NCBI GenBank assembly: GCA_028280845.1
Contig: JANQKZ010000003.1
Span: 1-55,474, forward strand
Direction: 5' to 3'
DNA: 55,474 nt
From: Opitutales bacterium
GTDB taxonomy: Bacteria; Verrucomicrobiota; Verrucomicrobiia; Opitutales; JABSRG01
The translations under genes were made by a program, and so were the position numbers. The notes beneath the pieces were generated by a model. That model worked only from the letters and a program-made list of their open reading frames with translations. It was not told the origin of the DNA and did not search any database. Below, piece after piece: positions 1-8,931 of the stretch (its first letter is position 1; each line of letters begins with the position of its first letter).

Positions 1-3000
1 TGCGGTCATTGAGCATCCGGTCCCATATGGAGCCCCACTGCCGATTATCATCCGATAAACCGAGATAGTCCCAGCGGTTGGGCATATTATTGCTCGCCAT
101 GGAATACAGGTTGATCCCGCCGGCTTCCCCGATGGGGTCGCGATTGATAAAGCGTCCGTGTTTGGGGTCGTAAAAGCGCCTGCCATAATAGACCAAACCG
201 GTTTCTCGGTCGGTATATTGCGAGGAAAACCCGAAATTGAAACTGCTGTAAGACCCGTTCTGGCCGGTGATATATCCGGTGGCCAGGTACTCATAGCGGG
301 CGGTTTCCGCCCCGCTGCTGTTCAAATAGGCCGTAATGTTGCCCATGGCATCATAGACGGGATAGTAGGTGGTACCACTTTGCTTGACCGCGAGCAATCC
401 CCCGGGCCCACCGGACCGTCCGTTAAATCCGGCAAAGTCAGGTCCCCACAAGAATGTTTTCAATAAGGTCGACCCCGTTTGGCCGGTTCCCGCGTTGAGC
501 TCCGCAATCAGGGTCCACCCATTCCAGACGAATTTCGTTGAACCGGTGACGGTCCCGCTCGGGCCGCCCGTCCGGACGGTTTTCCGCACGCGGCGACCCG
601 CGTAGTCGTAGGTAAACTGGAGGGTCGTCCGTGGACTGAGGACCTGCTCCATCTCATAGAGCCGGTTCTCGGCGTCATAGCGGTAATACCAGGTCCCGTC
701 CCGGGTCAGGTTCCCATCAGAATCATAGGTGACCGTGGACTCACTGTGATAGCCGGTAATCGAATTATAGCTATTCGTGTTCGTGTAGGTTGAATAATAG
801 GTATCATTACTCGAGCCACTCACCTCGGTATGGGTACGATTACCGATCAGGTCGTAATCCAGGGTGATGTAGTGGGAACCGGCTCCGGAATGTTTGGTGT
901 CTCCGCTCAGCTCACCGGCATCAGAATAGCTGTACTCCCGGGTGTCCGCGGTGATAGCACTGGTCCCCGACCGGGTCATCCTGTAGCGAAACCCGCGACT
1001 GTCAAAAGTGCTGTTGTAGTCTCCCCGGACCGTCGTGTTCCACTGGGTCAACACGCGATCCAGGACCATCCGGTTAGTGTCCAGGTAGTTGGTTCGGACG
1101 TATGTATTGCTATTGGCACTGGTTACCGACTCTACCCAATCCGTTCCCGTTTCGTAACCCAGGTTGAATTTATTGACCGGCCCGCTGGTCGCTTCAATGG
1201 AATCGACACGCCCGTTGCTGGCGTAATCAATGATAGCGTTCACCTCTACCGTACTGCTTAATTTTAGCTGAAATCCGGTGGACCTTTTCATGAAGGGCGA
1301 CGTGCCCTCATAGGTGTAGACCAGGTTTCGTGACCCGAAGAAGGCAGGGAGCGATTCGGTATTCCGTTGAGAGTCACCATAGTAGGAGAAACTCCGTGTG
1401 CCGGTGGCATCGGTAACCGAACTCAAGGTGCCGTCACGATTATAGGAGAATTCCACGTCGGGAGTCACCCCGCCGTCACCGTCGTAGGTGATTCTTTTCA
1501 GCTCATAGGTGCGATGGCTGACATGGCTGGTCCCCGCCGTAGAATCATAATACTGGTAGTTTGACTTCAGCGAGCTGCTCCTGGCCCACGTCCTTGACTT
1601 TACCTGTCCCAATTCATTGTAGGTGTATTCGACATCCGTCGAGTCCGGGTTGATTTTCTTCAATAGCAGCCCGGTGGCTTCCTCAAAGTCCCACTGCGTG
1701 GTGTGGCCACCGGAGGGGTTGGGCCAGGATGACCCGTTAAAGTTGGACCCGCTGGTCTTCCAGGTTTTCATCGAAGTCATGCGTCCCAGAGAATCATATC
1801 CATAGAGCACGGGTTTGGTCCCGTTTCCCCAGACTTTCCAGGGAAGCCCCATATAATCATAAATGGTATAAGTTTGTTTTCCCCCGGGGTCGGTCACCAG
1901 AATCCGGGAAGGATTACTCCCCGTGCCGCTCCACGAATAGGAATAGGTAGTCGTTTTTCCATTATCATTAATGGAATTGGGCGTGGAGGAATAGTTATTC
2001 GCGTTATAGGCCCATGTTTTCGTGCTGTACGAAGTGCTTCCGTCATAGCGGCCACGCTCATATTGCTTTCGCCCTAAGCTATCGTATTCCACAACGGTCT
2101 TCACTCCCGTCTGAGAGACATCTTCTTTGAAATAACCGTTAGTGGTGGTCGTGTATTGCCATGCGCCGTCCGTCGGAACGGTTGAGAACTTCCTGACCCG
2201 TGTCTTGTCTACCGAGTCCACAAATATCCACTCAATGGTATGACGACCCGTGTGGTCCCACACGCCCTGGTCTTTGACGACAAGGCCGTGTCCATTCGTA
2301 CCAAAATCATGGCCTGCATAATTGGTCAGGCGGGTTATCGTTTTGCTGATCTGGGTGGCGGTTTGATTGTTGAGCGTTTTATATCCGAAAACCTGTTCCT
2401 GTAAAAACCAGGCACTCTGAAACTCATAATATGAGTGCATGTATTCCTCGATACGATCATTGGAGTTCAGGTCTAAGGCCCCATTCGCATTCAGGTCATT
2501 CCCTTCAAAAGCCAGTCGACCGCCCTCGTCGTATACATACAGCGTATCCGCGGTCAGATAGGTAGAGGTTGCCGCATACTTGGTTTTTCTGGAATTCAGG
2601 AACCCGTGTGTGGAATCATAGGAGTATTCCGTTTCGATCTTTTTTGAGGAAGCCCCTGCCCACCCGTTTGCCGGCGTGGTCTCCTTGACCACGCGCCCCA
2701 ACCAGTCCTTCTGCTCCTCGACCCAGCCATTCGCCGTCGATGAGGCGTTTTTAGTCGTGGTTTTCAAGCCAGTACTATTATAGGAATAATCGTAATACTT
2801 GGGGGCCTGGGCTGTTCCGGTGACGGATAGTGTGTTTCCATCGTAAAGCAGCTCTTCGACGGTGGTCGCCCCATTGGGGTGGGTGACGGTTGTCCTCCTG
2901 TCAGTATTAAAGGTGAAGGTGGTGGTAAGACTTCCCCCTTCCGGAGAGGGTTCGCTTTTCTGAGTCACCCGGCCGGCTTTATCATAGGTAAGGATCGTTT

Positions 3001-5182
3001 TTCCGTTAGAGTTATAATACGACTCCTTCAGCTGGTTCGCCTTGTCATATACCCTGGTCTGTACTCTTGCGGGATATTTTGATGTTCCACCGAAACCATA
3101 GGTAACCTGGTTTCTGTTGAGCAGGCTATTGTGGGCATACTTGGTAATGGTTCCATCCCAATCCACCAGCTGCGTCTTGAGGCCTGCCGTATAGGAATAG
3201 GTCTTTTTGTGGTCACGGGAGGCGACACTCCTGATGGTGTCAAACACCTCAATTAATCGACCATGGGAGTCATATTCATATGCCAGGCTCGAAATTGGGT
3301 TTTCGGTGCTTGTCGTCGTATAGACGTGGGTCTGCTCCAATACCTGACGGCCATGGGAGTCGATGACCGTCACTTCAAAGGTCGACAGCTGATTGACCAT
3401 GAAGAGGGAATCCACCGTCCAGGACTGGGATCCTTTGGTCCAGCTACTGACGTTCGTCCCGCCCGTTGCTGAACCAAAGGTTTGCTGGCTGGTTTGCCCG
3501 TTCAATTTAACGATAAACCAATCATCACCACTGGAACTCTCCGAAAAGGCGCGGGTGGCGGGATTCCAGTTTCCCTTGAAATAGGCATACGACTCTTTTT
3601 TCCCATCCGGGTAGGTCACGGAATGGTTTTTCCGGTGGAAAAAAGACGTCGAATTATCTAAGCGATAGGCTTTGGTTATTGTAGTGAGGGAGTTACTCGT
3701 ACTCGAAAATTCGTTTTTCGTGATTTGTGCGATGGTATGCGAATTAACCGTGGCCGAATTCCAATTGTAGCTCCACGTCGTTTTCGCCACCTGCGTGCCT
3801 TTCACCGATACTGTTTTGCTGGCAGGCGCCGTACTCGACCCATCCCAATTGGACGTGTAGGTGTAGGTTTCCAAGTGGCAATTGGTCGTATTTGCGCTGT
3901 TGGGGGATGTCACCTCGCTTTTCCACGGTCGGTATATCCTGTAGATCTGCCCGGCATTGTAGAGTGTCAGATTGTTGTAATACTCGTATTTGACCCACCC
4001 TCCGTTTGGATTGATCTGGTGTTTGATGGCCCGGGGCCATCCATACCCCGAAGTGGATGTATAATATTCGTACGAGGTCTCAGGCGGGTTGGTCGTGGTT
4101 GGTCCTTCGGTTACTTTGGTAATTTCCTTTCCCCAGCTGTAGCTGGTATAATCCTTCTGTTTTACCCGAACCGGGGCCGTGGTGGCATTGGAACCGCCAT
4201 AGTAAACTGTGGTTGTGTTGCCGCTCTCAACGGAAACGATGCGCTGGTCGGTATCTGTCATGGCCCCGCTGGCATTGGATTCGCGCCAATCGTACAGGGT
4301 CCAGCTCGATCCGGACTTTTCCAGTTTGGTCGTCCAATATTCGCTATCCTCTTCCCGAATAATCATAATATTATTCGTCCCGTATTTTTTTATCGTGTAG
4401 ACGATGATCGGACTTCCGGTTGTTGTCCAAAGGCCCCCGGATTTGCTGCCGACCGCCGACCGTGGGTAAACTTCGATATCAAATTCTGTTGAACCGGAGG
4501 AGTAGGTATCCACGTGGACTAATATTTCAGGGCTCAATACCTGTTTGATCGCACCGGATTGCCGGATGACTTCCACTTCATTGGAGTCAACGGAGTTGTA
4601 TTGGAGAATTGAGGTTTCGAACAGGCCCGCTGTTAATGCATCCTCACGGAAACCAATCCCACTTGCAGAATCACCATTGCTCAAATTACCAAGGCTGAGG
4701 AACCATATCGGCTTATCTTCCGGAAAGGATGAGGATTCACCCCCGCGTAGACCGATGACTTCGCTTACCGGATCGTATTCTGCCTCAAGGCGGAAAGTAA
4801 AACTATAAGCGGTGCCTTTGACAAAAGTTGTATGAGGCCGGCCATCCAGATAAACAGTGTAACCCGGGACTCTGGGGAAAATGACCCTCACAAAGCCCAC
4901 CCCGCTGCTCGTTACAGTAACATTGTACTCTTTTCCCGGGATGACATCCGTTGTTTTCATCGATGAATAAAAGATGGAACCCGGCACCGGATTTGATACC
5001 GTCCCCGTACTTGCACTTCCCAGGGATGATCCAAAAGAAAATGACGAAAAGAACGGGTTGGTGGCGATAGCCTCCCCGAAATAGGAAACAGGCAGCGTCG
5101 TTGGATTGTCCAGCTGGCTGTCGGCATAACCGTGTGTAGCCGCAACTATGATAAGAAAATAAATCCCAAGGTTACGTTTCAT
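1..5182 (-). CDS. Rhs/YD-repeat secreted protein, C-terminus beyond window
   Basis: Giant cell-surface or secreted Rhs-family protein of at least 1,727 residues; the reading frame stays open from an ATG at 5182, behind a strong AGGAGGAG ribosome site, to the window edge. The N-terminus is a signal peptide (MKRNLGIYFLIIVAA..., likely cut after GYA). A beta-rich N-terminal region is followed by many YD-type repeats (for example YEYDSHGRL, LQFTYDYAGRRV), then the Rhs-associated core (YYGRRFYDPKHGRFINRDP, then NLYSMASNNMPNRWDYLGL, from about residue 1662). This core normally closes the YD shell just before a variable tip. A DLNANGALDLNSND calcium-loop-like insert sits near residue 900. The last visible residues only start the variable tail, so a toxin or other tip cannot be judged. 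The gene follows the small secreted protein ending at 5201 by 18 bases, probably one operon. Confidence 0.9.
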   Translation of the reverse strand, partial: MKRNLGIYFLIIVAATHGYADSQLDNPTTLPVSYFGEAIATNPFFSSFSFGSSLGSASTGTVSNPVPGSIFYSSMKTTDVIPGKEYNVTVTSSGVGFVRVIFPRVPGYTVYLDGRPHTTFVKGTAYSFTFRLEAEYDPVSEVIGLRGGESSSFPEDKPIWFLSLGNLSNGDSASGIGFREDALTAGLFETSILQYNSVDSNEVEVIRQSGAIKQVLSPEILVHVDTYSSGSTEFDIEVYPRSAVGSKSGGLWTTTGSPIIVYTIKKYGTNNIMIIREEDSEYWTTKLEKSGSSWTLYDWRESNASGAMTDTDQRIVSVESGNTTTVYYGGSNATTAPVRVKQKDYTSYSWGKEITKVTEGPTTTNPPETSYEYYTSTSGYGWPRAIKHQINPNGGWVKYEYYNNLTLYNAGQIYRIYRPWKSEVTSPNSANTTNCHLETYTYTSNWDGSSTAPASKTVSVKGTQVAKTTWSYNWNSATVNSHTIAQITKNEFSSTSNSLTTITKAYRLDNSTSFFHRKNHSVTYPDGKKESYAYFKGNWNPATRAFSESSSGDDWFIVKLNGQTSQQTFGSATGGTNVSSWTKGSQSWTVDSLFMVNQLSTFEVTVIDSHGRQVLEQTHVYTTTSTENPISSLAYEYDSHGRLIEVFDTIRSVASRDHKKTYSYTAGLKTQLVDWDGTITKYAHNSLLNRNQVTYGFGGTSKYPARVQTRVYDKANQLKESYYNSNGKTILTYDKAGRVTQKSEPSPEGGSLTTTFTFNTDRRTTVTHPNGATTVEELLYDGNTLSVTGTAQAPKYYDYSYNSTGLKTTTKNASSTANGWVEEQKDWLGRVVKETTPANGWAGASSKKIETEYSYDSTHGFLNSRKTKYAATSTYLTADTLYVYDEGGRLAFEGNDLNANGALDLNSNDRIEEYMHSYYEFQSAWFLQEQVFGYKTLNNQTATQISKTITRLTNYAGHDFGTNGHGLVVKDQGVWDHTGRHTIEWIFVDSVDKTRVRKFSTVPTDGAWQYTTTTNGYFKEDVSQTGVKTVVEYDSLGRKQYERGRYDGSTSYSTKTWAYNANNYSSTPNSINDNGKTTTYSYSWSGTGSNPSRILVTDPGGKQTYTIYDYMGLPWKVWGNGTKPVLYGYDSLGRMTSMKTWKTSGSNFNGSSWPNPSGGHTTQWDFEEATGLLLKKINPDSTDVEYTYNELGQVKSRTWARSSSLKSNYQYYDSTAGTSHVSHRTYELKRITYDGDGGVTPDVEFSYNRDGTLSSVTDATGTRSFSYYGDSQRNTESLPAFFGSRNLVYTYEGTSPFMKRSTGFQLKLSSTVEVNAIIDYASNGRVDSIEATSGPVNKFNLGYETGTDWVESVTSANSNTYVRTNYLDTNRMVLDRVLTQWNTTVRGDYNSTFDSRGFRYRMTRSGTSAITADTREYSYSDAGELSGDTKHSGAGSHYITLDYDLIGNRTHTEVSGSSNDTYYSTYTNTNSYNSITGYHSESTVTYDSDGNLTRDGTWYYRYDAENRLYEMEQVLSPRTTLQFTYDYAGRRVRKTVRTGGPSGTVTGSTKFVWNGWTLIAELNAGTGQTGSTLLKTFLWGPDFAGFNGRSGGPGGLLAVKQSGTTYYPVYDAMGNITAYLNSSGAETARYEYLATGYITGQNGSYSSFNFGFSSQYTDRETGLVYYGRRFYDPKHGRFINRDPIGEAGGINLYSMASNNMPNRWDYLGLSDDNRQWGSIWDRMLNDR

Positions 5183-5200
5183 TTTGCTCCTCCTATAGTT

Positions 5201-5728
5201 CTATTTTTTGGAAAAAGTTAGTTTGCCCGAGACATGATCAAGCTCAGATTGCAGGCGCTCATCCTCTGGTGCGTATTTCAATCCCTCCTCAATTAAGCCG
5301 AATGCCCGGTAATGATGGCCCAATACCCGGGACTCCAACCAGGCCTCCCAATATGGCCGCTCCGATTTTTGAGCATTGGCCTCGTCTTCAATCCGGGATA
5401 GAAGTTTTAAGGTAAATTCGGCCAGACCTTCCGCTGCGGCATAGTCATCCTCATTCATGAACCAACTGCACAGGACCACCGCCCGCCTGGCGATGGCCGC
5501 ACTTTCCAGGTTTCCGGGCTCCAACCGGTTTTTCGCCCGTAATAGCCGCTTCACCTCTCCCCATTTTTGGGACAGTACCGCTTCCCGAAGCGAAGTCGCA
5601 ATTTCTTCTTCAATCTGGACGGGATCCTCCAACTCTGCGACGGTTTCGCCCTCTTGGACAGCATAGGCCCCAGGGGCAAAAGATAAAAATGTGAACACCA
5701 GACACCACCCTAATAAGAACCTCTTCAT
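5201..5728 (-). CDS. Small secreted helical (TPR-like) protein upstream of the Rhs gene
   Basis: A 175-residue protein with a clear signal peptide (MKRFLLGWCLVFTFLSFAPG..., likely cut after AYA). The mature part is helical with TPR-like alternation (AEGLAEFTLKLLSR, YRAFGLIEEGLKYAPEDERL) but no family I can name. It ends 18 bases before the start of the Rhs gene on the same strand, so the two are probably co-transcribed, and a periplasmic role in handling or delivering the Rhs protein is possible but inferred. No good Shine-Dalgarno site is visible. A perfect 16-bp palindrome lies 46-61 bases upstream. Confidence 0.75.
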   Translation of the reverse strand: MKRFLLGWCLVFTFLSFAPGAYAVQEGETVAELEDPVQIEEEIATSLREAVLSQKWGEVKRLLRAKNRLEPGNLESAAIARRAVVLCSWFMNEDDYAAAEGLAEFTLKLLSRIEDEANAQKSERPYWEAWLESRVLGHHYRAFGLIEEGLKYAPEDERLQSELDHVSGKLTFSKK

Positions 5729-5773
5729 AGGAATAAGCTTAATATTAGAAATCCTGATTTAAATGCTTTTAAC

Positions 5774-5789
5774 TACCTAAATTTAGGTA
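5774..5789. promoter_or_regulatory. Perfect 16-bp palindrome upstream of the Rhs operon
   Basis: The sequence TACCTAAATTTAGGTA is a perfect palindrome 46-61 bases upstream of the first gene of the Rhs operon. The position fits an operator. It overlaps a GGTAAAC word (5786-5792) that recurs in the dyads upstream of the ATPase gene at 8906. The cognate regulator is unknown. Confidence 0.45.
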
Positions 5790-6209
5790 AACTGAAGCCT
5801 CCCAACCCCTATTTGGTTTCTTCTAAGCTGTTAGGTTTATTTATTCTTGATGCTTTCGGGCATACGATGAGCACCCCCCGCACAGGAGCTACTGCGGTGT
5901 CCCGAACTTCCCTGACCCCAAGAACAACCGGGGCTTCGACCTGACGAAAGAGCGCAGCGAGAAGCCTGGACAGCGATAGCGGAAGCAGAACACCTCAGGT
6001 GGAATCCTTCGGAGGCGGACTCTGCCCGCCTTGACTCGCACCGCAAGACTTCGGCGCGACCCTCTTGATTTCAGGCATCGCAGAAGCGATGGAAGGGCCC
6101 TCAGGGATTGGCTGCGCCGATGGCTTGGTCCTGCGGACTGCTCGCTTGGCGAGCCCCCATCTCCAGTCGCTTGGCGCCTTCCGTCGAACTCCGTTCTCAT
6201 CCCTTCGTG
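5790..6209. other. GC-rich intergenic stretch, no gene recognised
   Basis: Between the Rhs operon and tRNA-Ile2. Several short frames are open but none has signal peptide, domain or ribosome-site support, and they overlap each other on the minus strand. The only recognisable structure is a 15-bp copy of the tRNA 3' end at 6095. It may be the decayed remains of something inserted beside the tRNA. Confidence 0.4.
6095..6109 (-). repeat. 15-bp duplicate of the tRNA-Ile2 acceptor/T-arm 3' side
   Basis: GGGCCCTCAGGGATT occurs here and identically at 6235-6249, inside the tRNA gene, in the same orientation and 140 bp apart. Duplicated tRNA 3' ends are the usual footprint of site-specific integration at tRNA genes. 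The segment between the copies is too short to hold an element, so at best this is a scar. Confidence 0.45.
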
Positions 6210-6236
6210 CCACCAAGCTGCAATGCAGCTTGGTGG
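6210..6236. repeat. 12-bp perfect hairpin overlapping the tRNA 3' end
   Basis: CCACCAAGCTGC (6210-6221) and its exact complement (6225-6236) are separated by 3 bases. The right arm contains the encoded CCA end and discriminator base of tRNA-Ile2. Transcribed with the tRNA it would form a stable stem, possibly a processing or termination signal. No T-run follows, so it is not a standard intrinsic terminator. Confidence 0.5.
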
Positions 6237-6306
6237 GCCCTCAGGGATTCGAACCCTGGACCAAAGGATTATGAGTCCTCTGCTCTAACCGCTGAGCTAA
6301 GGGCCC
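6231..6306 (-). tRNA. tRNA-Ile2 (anticodon CAU, lysidine-modified)
   Basis: A 76-base cloverleaf with a 7-bp acceptor stem (GGGCCCT with AGGGCCC), discriminator A and encoded CCA (6231-6233). The D-arm is GCTCAGCGGTTAGAGC, the anticodon loop CTCATAA, and the T-loop GGTTCGAATCC. CAU could mean initiator Met, elongator Met or Ile2. The start GGGCCCTTAGCTCAG and the ACTCATAAT loop closely match bacterial tRNA-Ile2, whose wobble C is converted to lysidine by TilS to read AUA, so Ile2 is preferred. Confidence 0.9.
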
Positions 6307-6453
6307 GCTCAGATAAAAGGAATCGTTTTACAACGATGGGTGGAAACTGTCATTTCATCTGACAGAACGGGAAATGCCAGCTTAATTAAAAGGAAAAAAA
6401 GGCCGCTCCAACGGATTCGCATTGCATTTTATACCGTTTAGCATACAACCATT

Positions 6454-6462
6454 TGGTATAAT
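6454..6462 (+). promoter_or_regulatory. Extended -10 promoter, probably leaderless
   Basis: TGGTATAAT combines an extended -10 TG with a perfect TATAAT (6457-6462) and ends five bases before the ATG at 6468. A start site 6-8 bases past the -10 would fall on or next to the initiation codon, predicting a leaderless mRNA. No Shine-Dalgarno site is present, which agrees. Confidence 0.5.
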
Positions 6463-6467
6463 TTATC

Positions 6468-7559
6468 ATGAATCCTTTTCGATACGGAAAAATCGTAACC
6501 GGGGAGTTCTACTGTCCTCGTCCGGAGGACATTCGGTTAAAGAATGCGTTTTCCGGGGGGCGGAATGTGGCCTTGATCGGTCGCCGGAGAGTGGGAAAGT
6601 CTTCATCTATTCATAATGTGGTATCCGCTATGCGCCCCCGTCACACGCTGGTTTATTTTGATTTCTACCAGGTTAGAGGTGTGGATGACATGGTTCAGCG
6701 GATGCTCAGGGCCCTTCCCTCTCAAACCTTCGACTGGTTGAGGGATTTCGCAAGGGGTTTGACCCGTTTACGGCCGAAACTGGAGTTGGATCCCACCACG
6801 GGCACCCCATCGATTGGAATAGGTTCTGAGGCGGTTTTAGACGAACAGACCCTGGAGGATCTGTTAATTCAATTGGGGAAAATGCGAAATACGGTTATTG
6901 CCTTCGATGAATTCCAGGATGTGGCGATCATGAAAACCGGGGAGGGGGTTCTAGCCAGGATGCGGAGTGTCATTCAACAGCAATTGGACTCCCTGTATGT
7001 CTTCTCCGGGAGCAGCCGTAAAATGATGACCGCTCTTTTTGAAAATTCGACACAACCCTTCTTCCAAGCCGCGGAGAAACTTGAAATTGGGCCTATCCCT
7101 ACAAAGAAATTCACCAACTGGATCGTTAAGCGCTTCCAGACCCGGACAATCCATAAGGAAACCGCAGCATCTATTGTGGAAGAATTTGAAGGTATTCCGG
7201 GGGACATTCAGCGTTTCTGCGCGGCCCTCTGGGATGTGTCGTTACCAGGAAAACCAATTAATGCTGCTGAACATCTCCCCCTCGCGAAGGACTACGTCTT
7301 GGAGAGCCATAGCTCGACCTACAATAACATATTTTATCGCTATACGGTGAAACAGAGACAGGTCCTCATCGCCCTTGCCAAGCTGGGAACGAAGAGTCCC
7401 CATTCCAGCGAATTTCTCAAGAAAGCCGCAGTGTCCTCCCAGGTATCTCAAAAGGCAATTAAGCGATTGCTCAGCGATGCTATTCTTTCCCGGGACGAAG
7501 ACGGCCTATTTTTCGATGACCAGTTCTTTGCCGCGTGGATTCGCCGTATGCACCCGTAA
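6468..7559 (+). CDS. STAND/AAA+-type P-loop ATPase
   Basis: A 363-residue predicted cytoplasmic ATPase of the archaeal-type ATPase_2 (MNS/STAND) kind. Walker A is GRRRVGKSS (38-46), Walker B is VIAFDEFQD (143-151) with the DE pair intact, and a sensor-like FSGSSRKMM follows (179-187). The C-terminal third is helical and resembles a winged helix (LKKAAVSSQVSQKAIKRLL...). Such proteins often act as stand-alone switches in defence or in unassigned mobile-element functions; the role here is unknown. It stands alone, reads toward the ATPase at 7608-8906 with 48 bases between stops, and begins with an ATG directly after a TATAAT. Confidence 0.8.
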   Translation: MNPFRYGKIVTGEFYCPRPEDIRLKNAFSGGRNVALIGRRRVGKSSSIHNVVSAMRPRHTLVYFDFYQVRGVDDMVQRMLRALPSQTFDWLRDFARGLTRLRPKLELDPTTGTPSIGIGSEAVLDEQTLEDLLIQLGKMRNTVIAFDEFQDVAIMKTGEGVLARMRSVIQQQLDSLYVFSGSSRKMMTALFENSTQPFFQAAEKLEIGPIPTKKFTNWIVKRFQTRTIHKETAASIVEEFEGIPGDIQRFCAALWDVSLPGKPINAAEHLPLAKDYVLESHSSTYNNIFYRYTVKQRQVLIALAKLGTKSPHSSEFLKKAAVSSQVSQKAIKRLLSDAILSRDEDGLFFDDQFFAAWIRRMHP

Positions 7560-7607
7560 GGGTTTTGCCGGCTTATCGGGATGGCCTGGGGTTCCGCCTG
7601 ACGTAAG

Positions 7608-8906
7608 TTAACTTGGACCTCCCAGGTCGGCCAGGACATGGAAGCGGGCTTGAACCTGATAGTATTGGCTGCGGCCTATTTTATCGGCCAAACGGATGTA
7701 TTTGAGCTCGAGGAGCTTGTTAATATGCTTGGTGATCTGCTGTTTGTAGCGTCCAGTCTCCTTCCCCAGGGCCGATGGAGTGAAGCGCTTCAGCCGGGTC
7801 GCGACGAGAAACACCTCACGGTCGGCCGGGCTGAGGTGGGTTTCAATTTCATTCAGCTGGATGGCCTGAAGCAGCTCCGTCGCTTCGGCGAGCGACAAGG
7901 TCTCCGCCACACTATCCGGTAAATGACTGACCAGGGAGGTCACTGCATTCATGATGGGCCGAAGCCTCGCTTCAAACGTATCGTAGAGGTAATCGATGAC
8001 CGCTTTTTCGACCGGGGAGATGTAGGTCTTCCCCGGAGCGGCCAGCAACTCGTACCGTCGCTCGATAATGGTATAAACCTGTTGTTTAGAAAGCGGCTTC
8101 AGGTAGAGGGGCTTATCGAAAAAGATACTCCGGACCCGGCTGTTGGGTGCGATCACATTTTGGAACATCCCGGGATATCCCACGAAAATAAAGTACACAT
8201 TCGGCTCCTGAATGCTGTCTCGAATATCGTCGAAAAAATCTCGCAGCACCGATTCTTCCCGGCGCTTCAGGAGTTCCAGATTGTCCAGGTGAAAGATCAC
8301 CCCGGAGCAGTTTAAGACGGTTTTCGCCTTTTGCACCAACTGCCGGAGATAGCCGCGTAAATCATCTGCAGTCACATTTTCTGCCACAAATTTAGTTTTC
8401 CCGGACTTGGAAAGCCCACCTCCCGTGCCGACCACACTGAAACTCACCCCAAGACTTCCCTCTTTTTCCAGGTGAACTCCGGTAATGGCCGATACTTCCT
8501 GGAGCAAGGTATCCTTGGCAATGTCCGCCTTTTTCATATCCAGGCGAAGACGACCGGAAAGTGCCGCCAACAGGCTGATCAGGAAATCATGTTCCCCCCA
8601 GCCATGTTTCACCGAAATCTCGCTCACCGGAGAGAGCAAGGGAGGCGCAGCCTTGGTAGTCCACATATAGCGGTAGTAATTGACAAATGTCGTTTTGCCC
8701 ACCCCCGGATCCCCTTCGATCACAATGCGCCCTCCCCCTGGATTGCGAAGGAAATTCTGTAAAACGGTTCCGGGATTTAGCAACCCCTCCCGTTCCACAT
8801 AGGCATTTCCCACCGATAAGCCTCCTCCGAAATTTGCCGGAAGTGCCATGGTTTCAAACGGATCCCCTCGAAATCCATAGCGCTCCCATAGGTTTTGATT
8901 CAACAT
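7608..8906 (-). CDS. AAA+ ATPase with C-terminal winged-helix domain
   Basis: A 432-residue ATPase. Walker A is GDPGVGKTT (65-73) and Walker B is VIFHLDNLE (203-211). The arginine-rich lid region is followed by a C-terminal winged helix (about 375-432; LGKETGRYKQQITKHINKL). The N-terminus has the WERYGFRGDPF motif common at the start of ExeA/Orc1-like ATPases. A DNA-binding ATPase involved in replication, transposition or regulation is plausible, but the precise family is not recognised. The gene is convergent with the ATPase ending at 7559. Its 220-base upstream region carries two strong dyads, suggesting autoregulation or an origin-like site. No clear Shine-Dalgarno site. Confidence 0.75.
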   Translation of the reverse strand: MLNQNLWERYGFRGDPFETMALPANFGGGLSVGNAYVEREGLLNPGTVLQNFLRNPGGGRIVIEGDPGVGKTTFVNYYRYMWTTKAAPPLLSPVSEISVKHGWGEHDFLISLLAALSGRLRLDMKKADIAKDTLLQEVSAITGVHLEKEGSLGVSFSVVGTGGGLSKSGKTKFVAENVTADDLRGYLRQLVQKAKTVLNCSGVIFHLDNLELLKRREESVLRDFFDDIRDSIQEPNVYFIFVGYPGMFQNVIAPNSRVRSIFFDKPLYLKPLSKQQVYTIIERRYELLAAPGKTYISPVEKAVIDYLYDTFEARLRPIMNAVTSLVSHLPDSVAETLSLAEATELLQAIQLNEIETHLSPADREVFLVATRLKRFTPSALGKETGRYKQQITKHINKLLELKYIRLADKIGRSQYYQVQARFHVLADLGGPS

Positions 8907-8931
8907 GATCGGGTCTTGTACAAAAGTAAAC

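Noticed and set aside
3725-4492. 255-codon open frame on the plus strand
   Set aside because: Lies antisense to the Rhs gene, which has repeats and signal peptide in its own frame; the plus-strand product has no domain sense.
5837-6216. Overlapping short frames between the Rhs operon and the tRNA
   Set aside because: Mutually overlapping in different frames, arginine/serine-rich as expected of GC-rich non-coding DNA, and no recognisable domain.
6231-6306. Initiator tRNA-Met for the CAU anticodon
   Set aside because: The acceptor 5' end pairs normally and the sequence follows tRNA-Ile2, unlike initiator tRNAs with their unpaired first base and GC-rich anticodon stem.
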